Part shown: in pieces, positions 1-10,520 of the stretch | How the letters are laid out: the number at the start of each line of letters is the position of its first letter | Numbering within the stretch: position 1 is the stretch's first letter | Position numbers and translations under genes: made by a program | The notes under the pieces: generated by a model | What the model saw: the letters and a program-made list of their open reading frames with translations, nothing else | Told to the model about the DNA's origin: nothing | Databases searched by the model: none | Assembly (NCBI GenBank): GCA_037042185.1 | Contig: JAXQJY010000032.1 | Location: 620,001 to 684,000, forward strand | Direction of reading: 5' to 3' | DNA: 64,000 bases | DNA from: Sordariomycetes sp. S80-01Y | Lineage: Eukaryota > Ascomycota > Sordariomycetes

Positions 1-848
1 TCTTTAATGGACCTAAAGAAGGCGAAGAAGGTCTGTCTAAAGCTGATCAAGGAACGAAGGTGTGATAATTAGTGCATGAAGGCTAGCATAGAGTGTGAGC
101 AGGTTTAGTCTTGTAAATATCAGCGATACAGTTGAAGGAAACACAGAGTGAGCTTTTGGCTCTTGTCTAGTCCATCATACCATTGCCTGATTCCTGAATC
201 CTCTCAATACGGCATTCAGCCCTTTATGTTTGCCTTTCTCTTCTGGAACACAAAGGAAGAAGGCCATGCGATATTGCGTTCAGCAGCGCCAGGACGATCC
301 ATCTGACGAGCAGCTGTACGCTCCCGGCAACTACTAGCTTGGGCAGTCCCGGCAACGCTAATAATACCATGTCACGACAACCAACGCTAAGCCTGGTGCA
401 TTAAGCTTCGCGAGTGTAATCTTTGTTCAAAAAGTTCGAGAGGTATCTAGAATCGCCTGCATGTTGCTATTCAGGACATGCCACTCTCGCGTTATCGGAT
501 AGTTTCCTTTACACCGCTGACAATACCACCCCTGTCTACCCATCAGCTTGCTCCATGGTCTTGCTTCGGGCCTTGTAACGAGTGGACGTAGGCGGCTGAT
601 GACTTAGGCTTGATTGGACACAGATTCGGTGATGGTGAAACTTCCAATACTCTCGGCTTCAAGGTAAATGTTTTGCGTTTCAGCTGTCGCTTCCGACTAA
701 GCCTCGCATAGCGTAAACCGCAGGCGTTGCAAAGTGTCCTGTCACCGTGGGGTCCTCTGCGCCATTCTGGTGTATTGGCACGATTGCAGCTGTAACACCT
801 TTGGGCGGAAGTAGCACGCTTCCAACTGTCAGCACCGTTCCTCTGGGT

Positions 849-1923
849 TCAAATAGCCAAAGCCCTTACCGTTTGTTGTGTCTCAGAATTTGATCCCTTG
901 TAGCAGGTCGCAAGGTTGTCTCTGAGCTCTGGGGGAACATATCCATCCAAGGAGGTATGGTTTGTCTTGAGTGCGTCCCCAGCTTGTGTATTTTGAATCT
1001 GGGGCCGCATCGAGCCCCTACGAGCTCGATTGCAAGGAGCTGAAGCTCGTTGTTTAGCGGTCGTACGTGTGATCTCCTTTTTCGTAGACTTGCGCTCCGG
1101 AATCGATATGTTGTTGTATTCATCTTTGTTTGTTTTGTCGTAGAACTCAGCGAGTTTCAACAGGGTCCATCCGTAATGCTCAAGCTAACGGGTCGTCAAT
1201 CTCCTGTCCTTCTCCGGCCTGCCCAAGTGGTTGACTTACTCGAGAAAGGGATTCCGTGTAGGAACAAGGCATTGAGTTTACGGATGTTTCAATTGTCGCT
1301 CCATTCCCTGTTCCAGTATCCTTCATGCCATTCTTATGATCAATGTCGTTGCCTTCGCCGGATGCAGACCAGTCCTGTGGAGCACAACGGCGGGGGGAGG
1401 TGGAACGCGGTGGCATTTGCGCTTGAAGGAAGGCTTCCGGGGTGGAATATTCTCCTACTCCCAGTGCGGGTGCGGGAGAGGGAGTGTGAGCGTGAGGCGT
1501 TGTCCAAGGAATTGATGGTGGGTTGAGTTGTGGGGTGAACGAAAGTCTCGAAGCCTCGCCAGACAGCGGCACAGGAGCCTGCTTCGTAGGGTACAAGAGC
1601 TTCGAATGAGGCCCTTGTATAGGCATATGCCCAGTGATCTCCCCACATGCCTGCAATGAATCCGACCGTGATGACGGGAAGCTTGTGCTAGGCTGAGTAC
1701 TCGGAGGGGGAGGAGGCGCAGGGTATTCAGTCGAGGTGTTCGTAATCAGTTCGGAGATAGATGGGAGACGTTGTTGGGCCAAATCTCCATTCTTTCCGAA
1801 CTGCCATCTCGAATCTACTGAAGTATTCATGGTGACATCCATTGTAGATAGAAGGAGGATAACGAGCACTGAGGCTATCAGAGCTGAGATGCAGCTGTGG
1901 TGCAGTGCTCATGTCTATGAGTC
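849..1923 (-). other. Possible relic or unrecognised regulator-like gene
   Basis: On the minus strand an open stretch (about 1180-1850) encodes a low-complexity, Pro/Ser/Thr-rich sequence that includes a motif of the type RLPSISELI followed by a run of prolines. Such motifs are common in disordered parts of fungal transcription factors. It is preceded by a plausible start reading MSTAPQLH near 1911 in another frame. Downstream (849-1160) the frame continues only after stops and frame changes, through a basic segment. I could not join these pieces with convincing GT-AG introns and no DNA-binding domain is visible. It may be a decayed gene, a real gene whose introns I failed to place, or chance. 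Confidence 0.2.
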
Positions 1924-2030
1924 CAGCACACAAATTCTCGGGCCGAGTTCGATAGGATGGAGCCGATCACCTCCGTAAAGGGGGGGCCTTTCGGGAAGCT
2001 ACAGGGGTGGCCGGGGTCTGTCTGGGCTGG

Positions 2031-2057
2031 AGAGCCGGTATCGACCGCTAGCAAGGC
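2031..2057. repeat. Dispersed 27-nt repeat, copy 1
   Basis: This 27-nt stretch matches 11650-11676 at 25 of 27 positions; both differences are transitions (C/T and A/G). The shared core includes TATCGACCGCTAGC. It may be a remnant of a dispersed element in the gene-poor part of the window. No coding content is visible around either copy. Confidence 0.45.
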
Positions 2058-2958
2058 CTGGGGTGGGCGTCCGCGAAGCTGCTTTTATGCCACTTTTATG
2101 TAGAATGAGGTCTTGCGGTGCGAACGATGCCGCGCATGGATACAAGAATTTGGCCAGCTCTCTTTGCATTAGGCCATCTACAACTTGGCCCGCGGAAAGC
2201 TTTTGAGTGTTTGATGTGATGTGACATTGCAGTAGCATGGGGCGACACCCTCGATCAACAGCGGATCCATAGGCTGGCAGCAGTACCTTGTCGGCTGTCG
2301 CTAAATTTGCCAAGAGTTCCTGAATCGCGTATGTGAAAAAGCCCTGTTGCGCGCACTTGCTATGGGGGGAGGGGGCTGCGCTGCACCACCCTAACCATTC
2401 CAACCAAACGGAATTTCCCATTTCTAACATCTTCTAGCGCCTCCCAGAGAGGTACGCCACTCAGATTGTGTCGGACTTTGAGAATGACACCATCACATGT
2501 CACCAAGCGTGCGCTGCTGGAACGCAAGGAGTCACCATTCCCAAAATGTTTACGCCATGCGCGTGTTGTGGTGCGTTGTGAATGCTTCTCCGCAGCCTTC
2601 CATCAATAGTGTGAATAGTAGATGGGATCAAGGTACTCGGCGATCTTGCTCTACGGTCTGATGCCAGAGGGCTCCTTGCTAGGATCAAAGATGTCGCGGT
2701 TGACTCTATCGTTGGCGATGACACAACTCCCATTCTGTGATCCTATCCACCCGGAACATTATCGACGACAACGGGAAGGAATTTAACGCTAGTACCTGGG
2801 TTCGATGTTATATGTGCATTGGACATTGTGCAAGGCAGCTTGGATACATGAAGTGAAGTTGTAAGCTATCCAGACCATGATCTGGCTCACTCACCTTTGA
2901 TTCAGGCCAAGGCGTGGTCACACTTTCTCACTAAACTTTCAGCAGAAGGCCAGTAGGC

Positions 2959-2994
2959 ATCTGGGACGGCCTCTGGGATGGCCTCTGGGACGGA
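2959..2994. repeat. Three-copy 12-nt tandem repeat
   Basis: Three adjacent near-identical copies of a 12-nt unit (consensus CTCTGGGAYGGC) lie here; copy one starts with A instead of C and copy two has T instead of C at the Y. It is noncoding as far as I can tell and looks like a simple minisatellite. Confidence 0.6.
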
Positions 2995-4481
2995 ATCGCT
3001 GGTTACGCAACCGGTTCGGACGCTTGTCCATTTGATTTGGGAAGGGGGGGCCTGCAACCTCAAGTGCGCAGAAACCCCTAGGAAATCTTGAGCCTAACTC
3101 TTCGTCAGACCTGGCATCCAGCCTGGCTGGGACACGACACCTTCCTATTCTTAGGAGCTAGTCATGACGTATTCCTCCTTATTCTTAGCTATAATTACAG
3201 AGGATATATGAAGCCATTAACAACCGTGATTGGCCATTACATCGGAAGTTCTCTGCAGACAGAACTCCAAGGTACCATGATCACAAGGTAAGATCATTTA
3301 TCCCGGCGCTCGAAGGATGTCGCCCCTTCTTGGCTGTCCGTTCTCCATGTATCACGGCAATTGTAACCCGAAGCAGCCCGCTTCTTCCAATACGACGCTA
3401 ATGCTGAGTAGCTTGGACAGCCATAATGCAGCCGGGCGGGGGAGGTAGGGTTGATGGAGGCAGCCCGAACGGCTGATCAGCAGGGATCATCGTTCTTTTA
3501 ACACTTGGCATCCAGGGCTTTGGATCGTATTCCCTTGCTTGCGGATCATCAAACCGAATCACTCGGCCGGCGGGACGTAGAACCACCTCCCGTAGCTCGA
3601 CGGCGAAGCCGACTTGGCTCGTGCAGTACTCCTGTAGGCAAGCTGCAGCGGCATTGGTTCCACGTCCCACTAGCTTATCATGCTGTGTTCCATGATATGA
3701 TACCGTCCTCGCTTTGCCGGTGCGCGGAAACGGCGAACAGACCGCGGCGGTCTCTATCATGCCGAGGTTGGCGGCTCCCTAGATTTCACACCGTAGTGAC
3801 ACCTGAAGCATGGGATGAATCAAGTTATGGGACCCTCCAGTCATCAAACATGCCAATGAAGGCTACATCCGCCCCAGGAACGTGCAAGATCACCGCTTTC
3901 CGCAGCCTGCCAAGTCGTAACGTCTCACTGGTTGGTCATCTGAGGTAGTTCATGGAGCAGAAGCACGGAGGTGCAGTGCAGCAATTCCGATGAGTGTTCT
4001 TTGATACATGGTGTATGATATCAGCCACGCAAGTTGATATCGCGTTGTTGTGTGACCTTGAATTTTGGTCCCGTCCGCCAAGAAGTCACATTTTCACCGG
4101 AGGGGATCCTCACCTCATTCAGGATGTGGATCCTGCGCCTAAATCGCAAAAGTTCACAAAGCCACCCTGCTTCCTACGCGATCGGGTTGTCCAGGAGGAG
4201 GTGACCTGATGAAAACCTTGTTAGAATGACCTCAGTTTAGTTGGTTCGACTGGACGGACCGCAGAGCATTTCTTGGCCAGTTCTCCATGGGGTGGTAGGG
4301 ACCCAGTTTCAACACACCAGTGTTCAATTGCTGGGTTGCTCAAGCAGGGAGTATGTCAGGGGCTTGAGAGATGAGTCCTGTTCGATTTCCCTTGCGATAG
4401 AAAGTACCTCTCGCTCTCGATACCAGTGTTGAACTTGCAAACCTGTGATTCTATCCATCGTCGCTTTTCTTCTTCGCTGTC

Positions 4482-5731
4482 ATGAGTTGGGTGAAGTTCG
4501 CTTCGCCCTCCATCAGGGCCCTGTCTCGGTGGCCGACTATCGTCTCCGTCTCCATCGTATTAGGAATCCTATCCATTGTCTTTGTATCTTGGAGGTTGTG
4601 GATTCGTTTGAAGAAAACGCATCATTTAGCACTTGATGACTGTTTCTCGGTTTTGTCACTTGCTTTTGCTGTACTCTACACCGTTCTCTGCATCGCACGT
4701 AAGTCATTAATTGCACAAGGCGACATCTGAGCTCACAGGCTGATATGTTCACAGAGACGAGATATGGCCTAGGACTTCCTCCAACCTTCAGACCCAGCGA
4801 GAGCATTGATATCTACAGCAAATTGAACTTGGCCTGTCGTCCAGTTCACCAAATGGGCGTCAGCTTCTTCAAGATCTCCCTGCTCCTCAGCTACGTGCGC
4901 TTTCTGCAAGGGACTGATTATCGGGCCTTTCGCATAACTTCATGGAGCGCGATTGGTTTGATATTCATAAGTCATTTGATTTGCAGCTTGGTTCTTATAT
5001 TCGCATGTTCTCCGGTGGGGTCCCTACCTAAGTCGAAGCAATGCAAACGTCTCATTGATCACAGATAGAGAAGGCGTGGAAGCCCAGCATTCCTGGCGAA
5101 TGTCTCTCTGCTTCATCGACCTTAACAGCGTTCACTCTATTGACTATCATATCAGACCTGGTCGTAATGATATTTCCTATTCCGGTCTTCTGGAGGCTGC
5201 GCATACCATTCTCGAAGCGGCTCAGCTTGATCGGTGTACTGGTCCTTGGAATTTTTACAACTATCTGTTCTATCATGCGTTTTACAGAAATTCGCCGCAT
5301 TCAGTTCGGGGATGGGGACTCAACCATGTTCATCTTCTGGAGCCTTATAGAGTTCAACGTCGGCGTAGGGCACCTCCCAATTGCGAAAGCCATCGTTACT
5401 TACCAATTTTCACCAGAACACGGTATCATCCCTCCCAATAATTGTACCTTTCTTGGTACGGAAATCGAAGGAACTCTGCTCCAAGCGCTCAATCAGTGAC
5501 GTTGAAGCAGAACCAGGTGTTCAGACCAGCGGCAAATTCAGGCTCAAAACTATACGTCGCAAGGATCAAACCCCTTTGCACCATCACCGCGGCTCCGGGG
5601 AGCATATAAATCCGACATCAAATCAGGAGAGCATCGTCATCAAGTTTGTTCCCTCTCATACGGATCTACAGCGGTCTTCTACAGAAGGCACAGATCCAAA
5701 GTTCGCGGCCCAACCTCATTTGCCCCTTTGA
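4482..5731 (+). CDS. Fungal rhodopsin-domain integral membrane protein
   Basis: The protein is a multi-pass membrane protein of the fungal rhodopsin-domain family, whose molecular role is unknown. The spliced model is four exons: 4482-4698, 4755-5014, 5065-5364 and 5417-5731, giving 363 residues. All three introns are 50-56 nt with GT and AG ends and keep the frame. Visible family marks include the TRYGLGLPP segment after intron 1, the CSPIEKAWKPSIPGEC-type extracellular loop created by splicing intron 2, and the following IISDLVVMIFPIPVFWRL helix with its Pro pair. After that come the IRRIQFGDGDST loop and IEFNVG. The C-terminal 100 residues are polar and basic, as expected for a cytoplasmic tail. 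Without splicing the frame looks broken at about 5066, which is an intron, not damage. Start chosen because it opens just before the first hydrophobic helix. Confidence 0.85.
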
Positions 5732-6776
5732 GAATGTCATAAACTCGCAGAGAGCACCTCTTCCTGGGCCTTTCAGACGAAGAATATTTACCCTTCATTT
5801 TCAATGCCATGGCTGTAGAAAGCTATAACCGAAAGTCAGGGTGTTCAGCCTCTGCTCCGTTGAATACTATTGAGAACTTACACCATTTGTTAAATGGGAC
5901 CTATCCAAAATCACAATGCCCCCAAATAAATGCTTGGAAGCGAGTTCTGACCTGTGAGACGTCGGAAATACTGTATGTGCGCCGTCCCTGATCGCAATTC
6001 TGTTACATTGTGCAAGTGAGTGCGCACCCACAGTCGGATACGAAGTGCACATCAATTGAGTTATCTCGAGAACGAGAAGGCATATTCCATTTATCGTCGC
6101 GCACAGCTATTCCCTGCAAAAGATACGCATTTGAGCACCGACCAGGTGGCTCATACATGTGTAGGTGCCTCGGGCCCACATTTCGACAATTTCTTATAGG
6201 AGGACGCGTCGCAATCGCACCTCTGTGGCCATGCATGTCGGCCATCCCGAGATGAGCTGTAATTTTAGCATTTTCAAAAGAACTGCATAATAACAATAAG
6301 ACGGCCGTACTATTGTCTCACAGTGAAGGGAGTGTAGACCTAAGTTAGTAAAGAAACGGCCGACGGCGTTAGGGAGATGAAGAAAGATTCGTGCATTCGG
6401 CGACGTCAAGGGGGGGACACCCCCCAGTAGTGCGAGGCCCCGAGTTTGTCTGTATACTATCGCAGAATTTAAGGTATCAATATCGCATTGACATATGCTT
6501 GGCTATAACCGGCTGACGCGCTCACCGAATTGGATGAAACGACCCACTTGGCTAGGGTGATTAGTCGTAACCTAATGGCATTTTAGATCTATGGCTTGGG
6601 CAAGTTGTTCGAAGCCCCTTCATACTTCGATAAACTATAATACGGTTGAGCCAGCATCTGATTTCCAGGCTGCGATATGTCCATCCCACTCTCGTTTACC
6701 TCGAGGACTAGTGAAAGTCGTCATATTCTTACAAAATCCTCATACAGTCTTTGAACGCGCATCGATAGCACCAACC
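5732..6776. other. Intergenic, nothing recognised
   Basis: Only short overlapping frames without recognisable domains. The last 200 bases presumably hold the promoter of the secreted-protein gene at 6777. Confidence 0.5.
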
Positions 6777-8186
6777 ATGCTTATCAAGACTTCGATTTTC
6801 ACGGCCATAGCCGTTACCCAATCTCTTGTCACGGCCATCCCAGCTCATGGCAAAAGACCGGGGTTGGAACGACGCGAAGTTGAAATCATTGATCTTCCCC
6901 TTGGAGAGACCCCCCAAGTGATTGAGCACACCGGGTTGGACGAAGCTGGTATTTCGGACCTTGTGGCATCCTTATCATCGATTTTCCCCCCCGCGCCTAC
7001 CGCAGATGCCGAAGCTGCTCCTGCTCCGGGTCCTGCCGTCGCAGTTGAGCGTCGTCAGGAATCTAACCCTTTCCTCATCACGCCAAATGGAGAAGGAAGC
7101 AACTGCCCCGAAACAATCATCAATGGCCCTATCACCACTCTACAGGCGCTCACTGGCTCAAGCAGTCTTCGCGGTATTAGTGCCACCGATATGGCTCAGA
7201 AAAAGACCGACGTTTTTGGCGTGGTAGGTTGCAAGAAAGAACATGACGTTCACCTCGGTGTGAATTTATGGTTCAGAAGCTGATCGATATCCTGGTTCAG
7301 CAAAACGATGCCACGTTAGACGCCGGTATATTCTCATTTGAAAACAATGAACGTATCACCGAGATGTTCATATTCCCGTCTCAGGGCTGGGGGGGTGGTT
7401 TCAACTTTACAACAGACACCGGCCGAACCTACAGCGCACTTCCCAGGATTGTCGGAGACCCAATCAAAGCGGCCGTTGGCTCCGGGATCATTGGTCGCAT
7501 TCGCACGAATCTTTGTGACGTCGGGGTACTCTCAGCAACCCATTTTGACTTCCTTGATGAGCTCGAATCGATAGGGATTAGCGATATTGCCTATTCCGGC
7601 TTCACCGATAGCATACTACCCGCCGGGCCTGGCCAGTCCCTTACCGTTGGCAGTCAATCCATTGACAACACCAGGGGCTCGACGGAGCAAACCACAAGCA
7701 TCAATACGCAAGATGCAGTTGTGAAGCAGCGCTCGGTGACTGTCACCACTGGCTTCAGTGTTGGAGGCAGCATTTCCATACAACAGGAGGCTAACATTCC
7801 TTTCATTGCCAAATCTACGGTCACTGCAGAGGCCAATTGGCAGATGCAAGGGGCAGTTGTAAGCAAAGCCACCCATGAAGAAACGCAAGCTGGATCACTA
7901 ATCAGGCATTGGACAATAGACCGACATGGACTTGGAGGGAGAGACGATCACCAGAGGAACAATTATCTCCTTGGCCTGTCCAGCCGGCAAGTTTTGCTTA
8001 GGTACAAGCTTTGTGACCATCTTCAACATTGACGTGGATATTGAGGCTACTTTCCGAGCCACGACGAAGAGCGGAGCCATCTATGAATGGGTGCAGACGG
8101 GCACTTACGAAGGCGCTGATTCATTCGCTCTGGAGCTACGAATCGATGAATCGGATACGGTTTTGGCGAACGACACGCTTACCTAG
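6777..8186 (+). CDS. Secreted protein, possibly aerolysin/ETX-MTX2-like
   Basis: The gene reads as three exons, 6777-7223, 7277-7858 and 7920-8186, about 431 residues. Introns are 53 and 61 nt, both GT-AG and in phase 0; the second has an ACTAATC branch-like site. The first 20 or so residues form a signal peptide, followed by a dibasic KR near residue 27 and further RR pairs that could be Kex2 sites, so a propeptide is likely. Residues about 280-340 are Ser/Thr-rich with alternating polar and hydrophobic residues, then a glycine/serine-rich turn, the pattern of the insertion segment of aerolysin-fold beta-pore proteins. This resemblance is by eye and weak; it could equally be an unrelated secreted beta-rich protein. 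A longer frame starts at 6591, but the ATG at 6777 is preferred because the signal peptide begins there. The gene appears intact once spliced. Confidence 0.6.
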
Positions 8187-10021
8187 CACATGAGTCGCGA
8201 GGGCCATCTGTTTGCTACATTTTGGAGTCAGGGATAGGGAGGAGGTCTCCAGGTAGGTGCGCCACGGACCATTGGTTGTCAATTCATACAAATACGCACT
8301 CAAACGTTAAAATTCCATCAAATACGGAGCTACATTTGAAGTCTGAGTCTTATTCCCTCATGATCGCAGCAACTGCGAGGTCGCAGGACGAAGCCCTGCC
8401 ATTGCGAAACCGCTATTTAAAGCATCGAGGGTCTCTCTATGGAAAGTGCTTCAATGGCATCGGGGACTCTTACGGAACCATCACGGTCTCAAAAGAGAGG
8501 AAAGACTGTATCATGCACCTGCACGCCCTTCCTCAACCCCCACATTGTATTGCCACAACTAGCCGGCCCGAGCCATACTCTATCTGGAAAGAAATTATCG
8601 GTCCGAGACCTTCAAAAGGCGATGATCATGCTCTTCAAAAGGCCTCAATTATTGGTTGTTCCGTGAAAGGTAGTGAGGCAGACAAGGATTCGCCTGCTAC
8701 GTCTCCTCATTACTTAGTAGCTGCATGGGAAGCAAACGCCAGTCTCCCAGGCTAGCCACGGCAATGGTGGATGTCTCAACTGAGGGTCTAAACGTGCACA
8801 TTGGTGTCTCTGTAACCATAAGACTGATGACTGCTAGCGGTCATCCCCCCATATTGACATTGTGGAAATTGCGACACGGTTGAGAAGGGGGGCGAGATGT
8901 AGTGTTGATGTTGAATGCAGTCCGATCTGGCTGCGCCGCGCCGCGCAACTAAATCCGAGTGGGTATCGTAAGGCACTTTAGACTTTCAAAAGTATTGTCA
9001 TTAGACTGAGCGTTTGGGTGCCAGGTGTATGGGACCGGTGGCTGAGTCCAGGAGCCTACACGGATCACTTGATTCGGAAGGTGAGCTTGCCAAGAATGCC
9101 TCAACTACATGCACTCGTCCCAAATTGAAGTCACCTACACATCGATTACTCACACTGAGGATTAGACCTGATGGGCTTCTCTTAAATTTACTGCATGAAT
9201 CTGTATCCCATTCAAATGAGGCTTGCAATCCGCGAAGAGAAAGACAGGCTGTTGACTTATTCACCGACAAAATGGTGTAGTGCCGCTCGATACACTGGTA
9301 ACTTTGTGCTGGGGGAATTCATATGCCGCGGACCGTCGCTGGCTACTGCGGGCTATAGCATGCTCCTCTTGTTTCAAAGGCCGACTATGCCGCGTGCATC
9401 GACTCCTACACAACGGTAGAATGGATTGTGGGCTAATCACCACCCCTAGCAGGCCAATGTCATTCCAGCACGAGACACGTTCATGGGCCTTCAACCCCTT
9501 ATTGGTCATCTGCATCTTATAGTTGTCGGCGCGAGAAGTGATAGGAACGGTGACGTAGGAGGAGGAGAAGCTCTGCAGCAGCTTCCTATAACAAAAGTTC
9601 GTGGCTTGGCCACATATGTTTCTTGACTACGCGCAATGCGAATTCGATCAACACATCGCCTTGGTTCTTGGGCGTCACTCCTAGAGCCTCTATCCGTTGC
9701 CAATAATCCCCAAGGAAAACAGGTCCTCCTCCCCAATCCAACGATGATCGCCTAGTCATAGTTGGCTGAGCGGCAACATTCGACTACATTGCGCCGACCT
9801 CACCCCTCGCCCACCGAGTCAACATTGGAATACAGAGCGAAGTATGGTAGATACGATATTGTTCCCTGTGAAGGCGACTATAAGTATCTTAAGTTCTCCG
9901 GTTTCCCCTCGTTCATTTTACTTCCTTCGCCCATCAGCAAGTTCAAGCATTTACACTCAATCAAGCATATAAATCATCTTGACAAGCAGCTTGGGCTTCC
10001 ACTTCCCCTTACACTACCAAA
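8187..10021. other. Intergenic, nothing recognised except a promoter
   Basis: Open frames here, the longest 177 codons at 8222-8755, lack domains, signal peptides and convincing codon bias. The end of the stretch carries two TATA-like sequences upstream of the small secreted protein gene. Confidence 0.5.
9968..9973 (+). promoter_or_regulatory. TATA box of the CBP-like gene
   Basis: TATAAA 49 bases before the ATG at 10022, with a CT-rich tract and the CAAA-type start context between. A second TATAAG lies near 9890. Assignment rests on position only. Confidence 0.45.
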
Positions 10022-10520
10022 ATGCGTTTCGCCGCTCTCGTCGCGTCCCTCACTGCTGGTGCCTCTGTCACCGTGGCCGCAGGCAATGCGAATAGCCAGC
10101 GAATCATTGCAGATCTGAACAGCGCTGCTGAAGCCTCCATGCTAGAGTTGCAGTCCCAGGCATGCGACCTCTCCGGTAACTGACAAATCTCGGCGGCTTT
10201 TCCATAGAATGGGAGGCATATTAACAATATTCCCAGCCTGTATCGCTGCCTACGCTCCCACGTTGGTGGCGTGTGCTGCCGCCATCGCTGAGCCCAGTAA
10301 GCCCGTTCCAATAACCGACGAAAGGCGGAGTACCGGAGCTTGAATGATATCTAACGCCTGTCTTAGCCCCTTTCGGCGAAGCTGCCTGCATTGCTGCTAT
10401 TATCGCCACTGGCTCTAACCCTGTAAGCCCTGGCAATTGCTGCTCTCTCCACTGCTGTTCACAAGAACAAAGCTAACTCTATGGAAATCCAAGCCCGCGT
10501 CCTGCGACGGCTGCCTGTAA
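10022..10520 (+). CDS. Small secreted protein, fungal calcium-binding (CBP) type
   Basis: This 98-residue protein is cut into four exons, 10022-10175, 10237-10296, 10367-10422 and 10494-10520, so it is not seen as one open frame. Introns are 60, 70 and 71 nt with GT-AG ends; the last has a GCTAAC branch site. A signal peptide covers about residues 1-20 (MRFAALVASLTAGASV...). The mature part has six cysteines in the order QACDLSACIAAYAP, LVACAAAI, EAACIAAI and a terminal PASCDGCL. This cysteine layout, the repeated small-residue helices and the terminal SCxGC match the fungal calcium-binding protein family, whose founding member is Histoplasma CBP1. Homologues occur in many saprotrophic and plant-associated ascomycetes. 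Function here is unknown; secretion to the cell exterior is inferred. Confidence 0.8.

Larger units (their letters stand above)
1..4481. other. Gene-poor stretch without a supportable gene
   Basis: I see no gene with a recognisable domain here. Open frames are short and overlap on both strands. The stretch holds a possible gene relic on the minus strand (849-1923), a 27-nt sequence found again near 11.65 kb, and a small tandem repeat near 2.96 kb, each listed separately. Confidence 0.5.

Noticed and set aside
5015-5064. Apparent frameshift in the rhodopsin-domain gene at 4.5 kb
   Set aside because: A 50-nt GT-AG intron removes it and restores the conserved extracellular loop.
7224-7919. Apparent breaks in the secreted protein gene at 6.8 kb
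   Set aside because: Both are explained by short in-phase introns, so it is not called a pseudogene.
8222-8755. 177-codon frame as a possible gene
   Set aside because: No domain, no signal peptide, and overlapping frames of similar quality.
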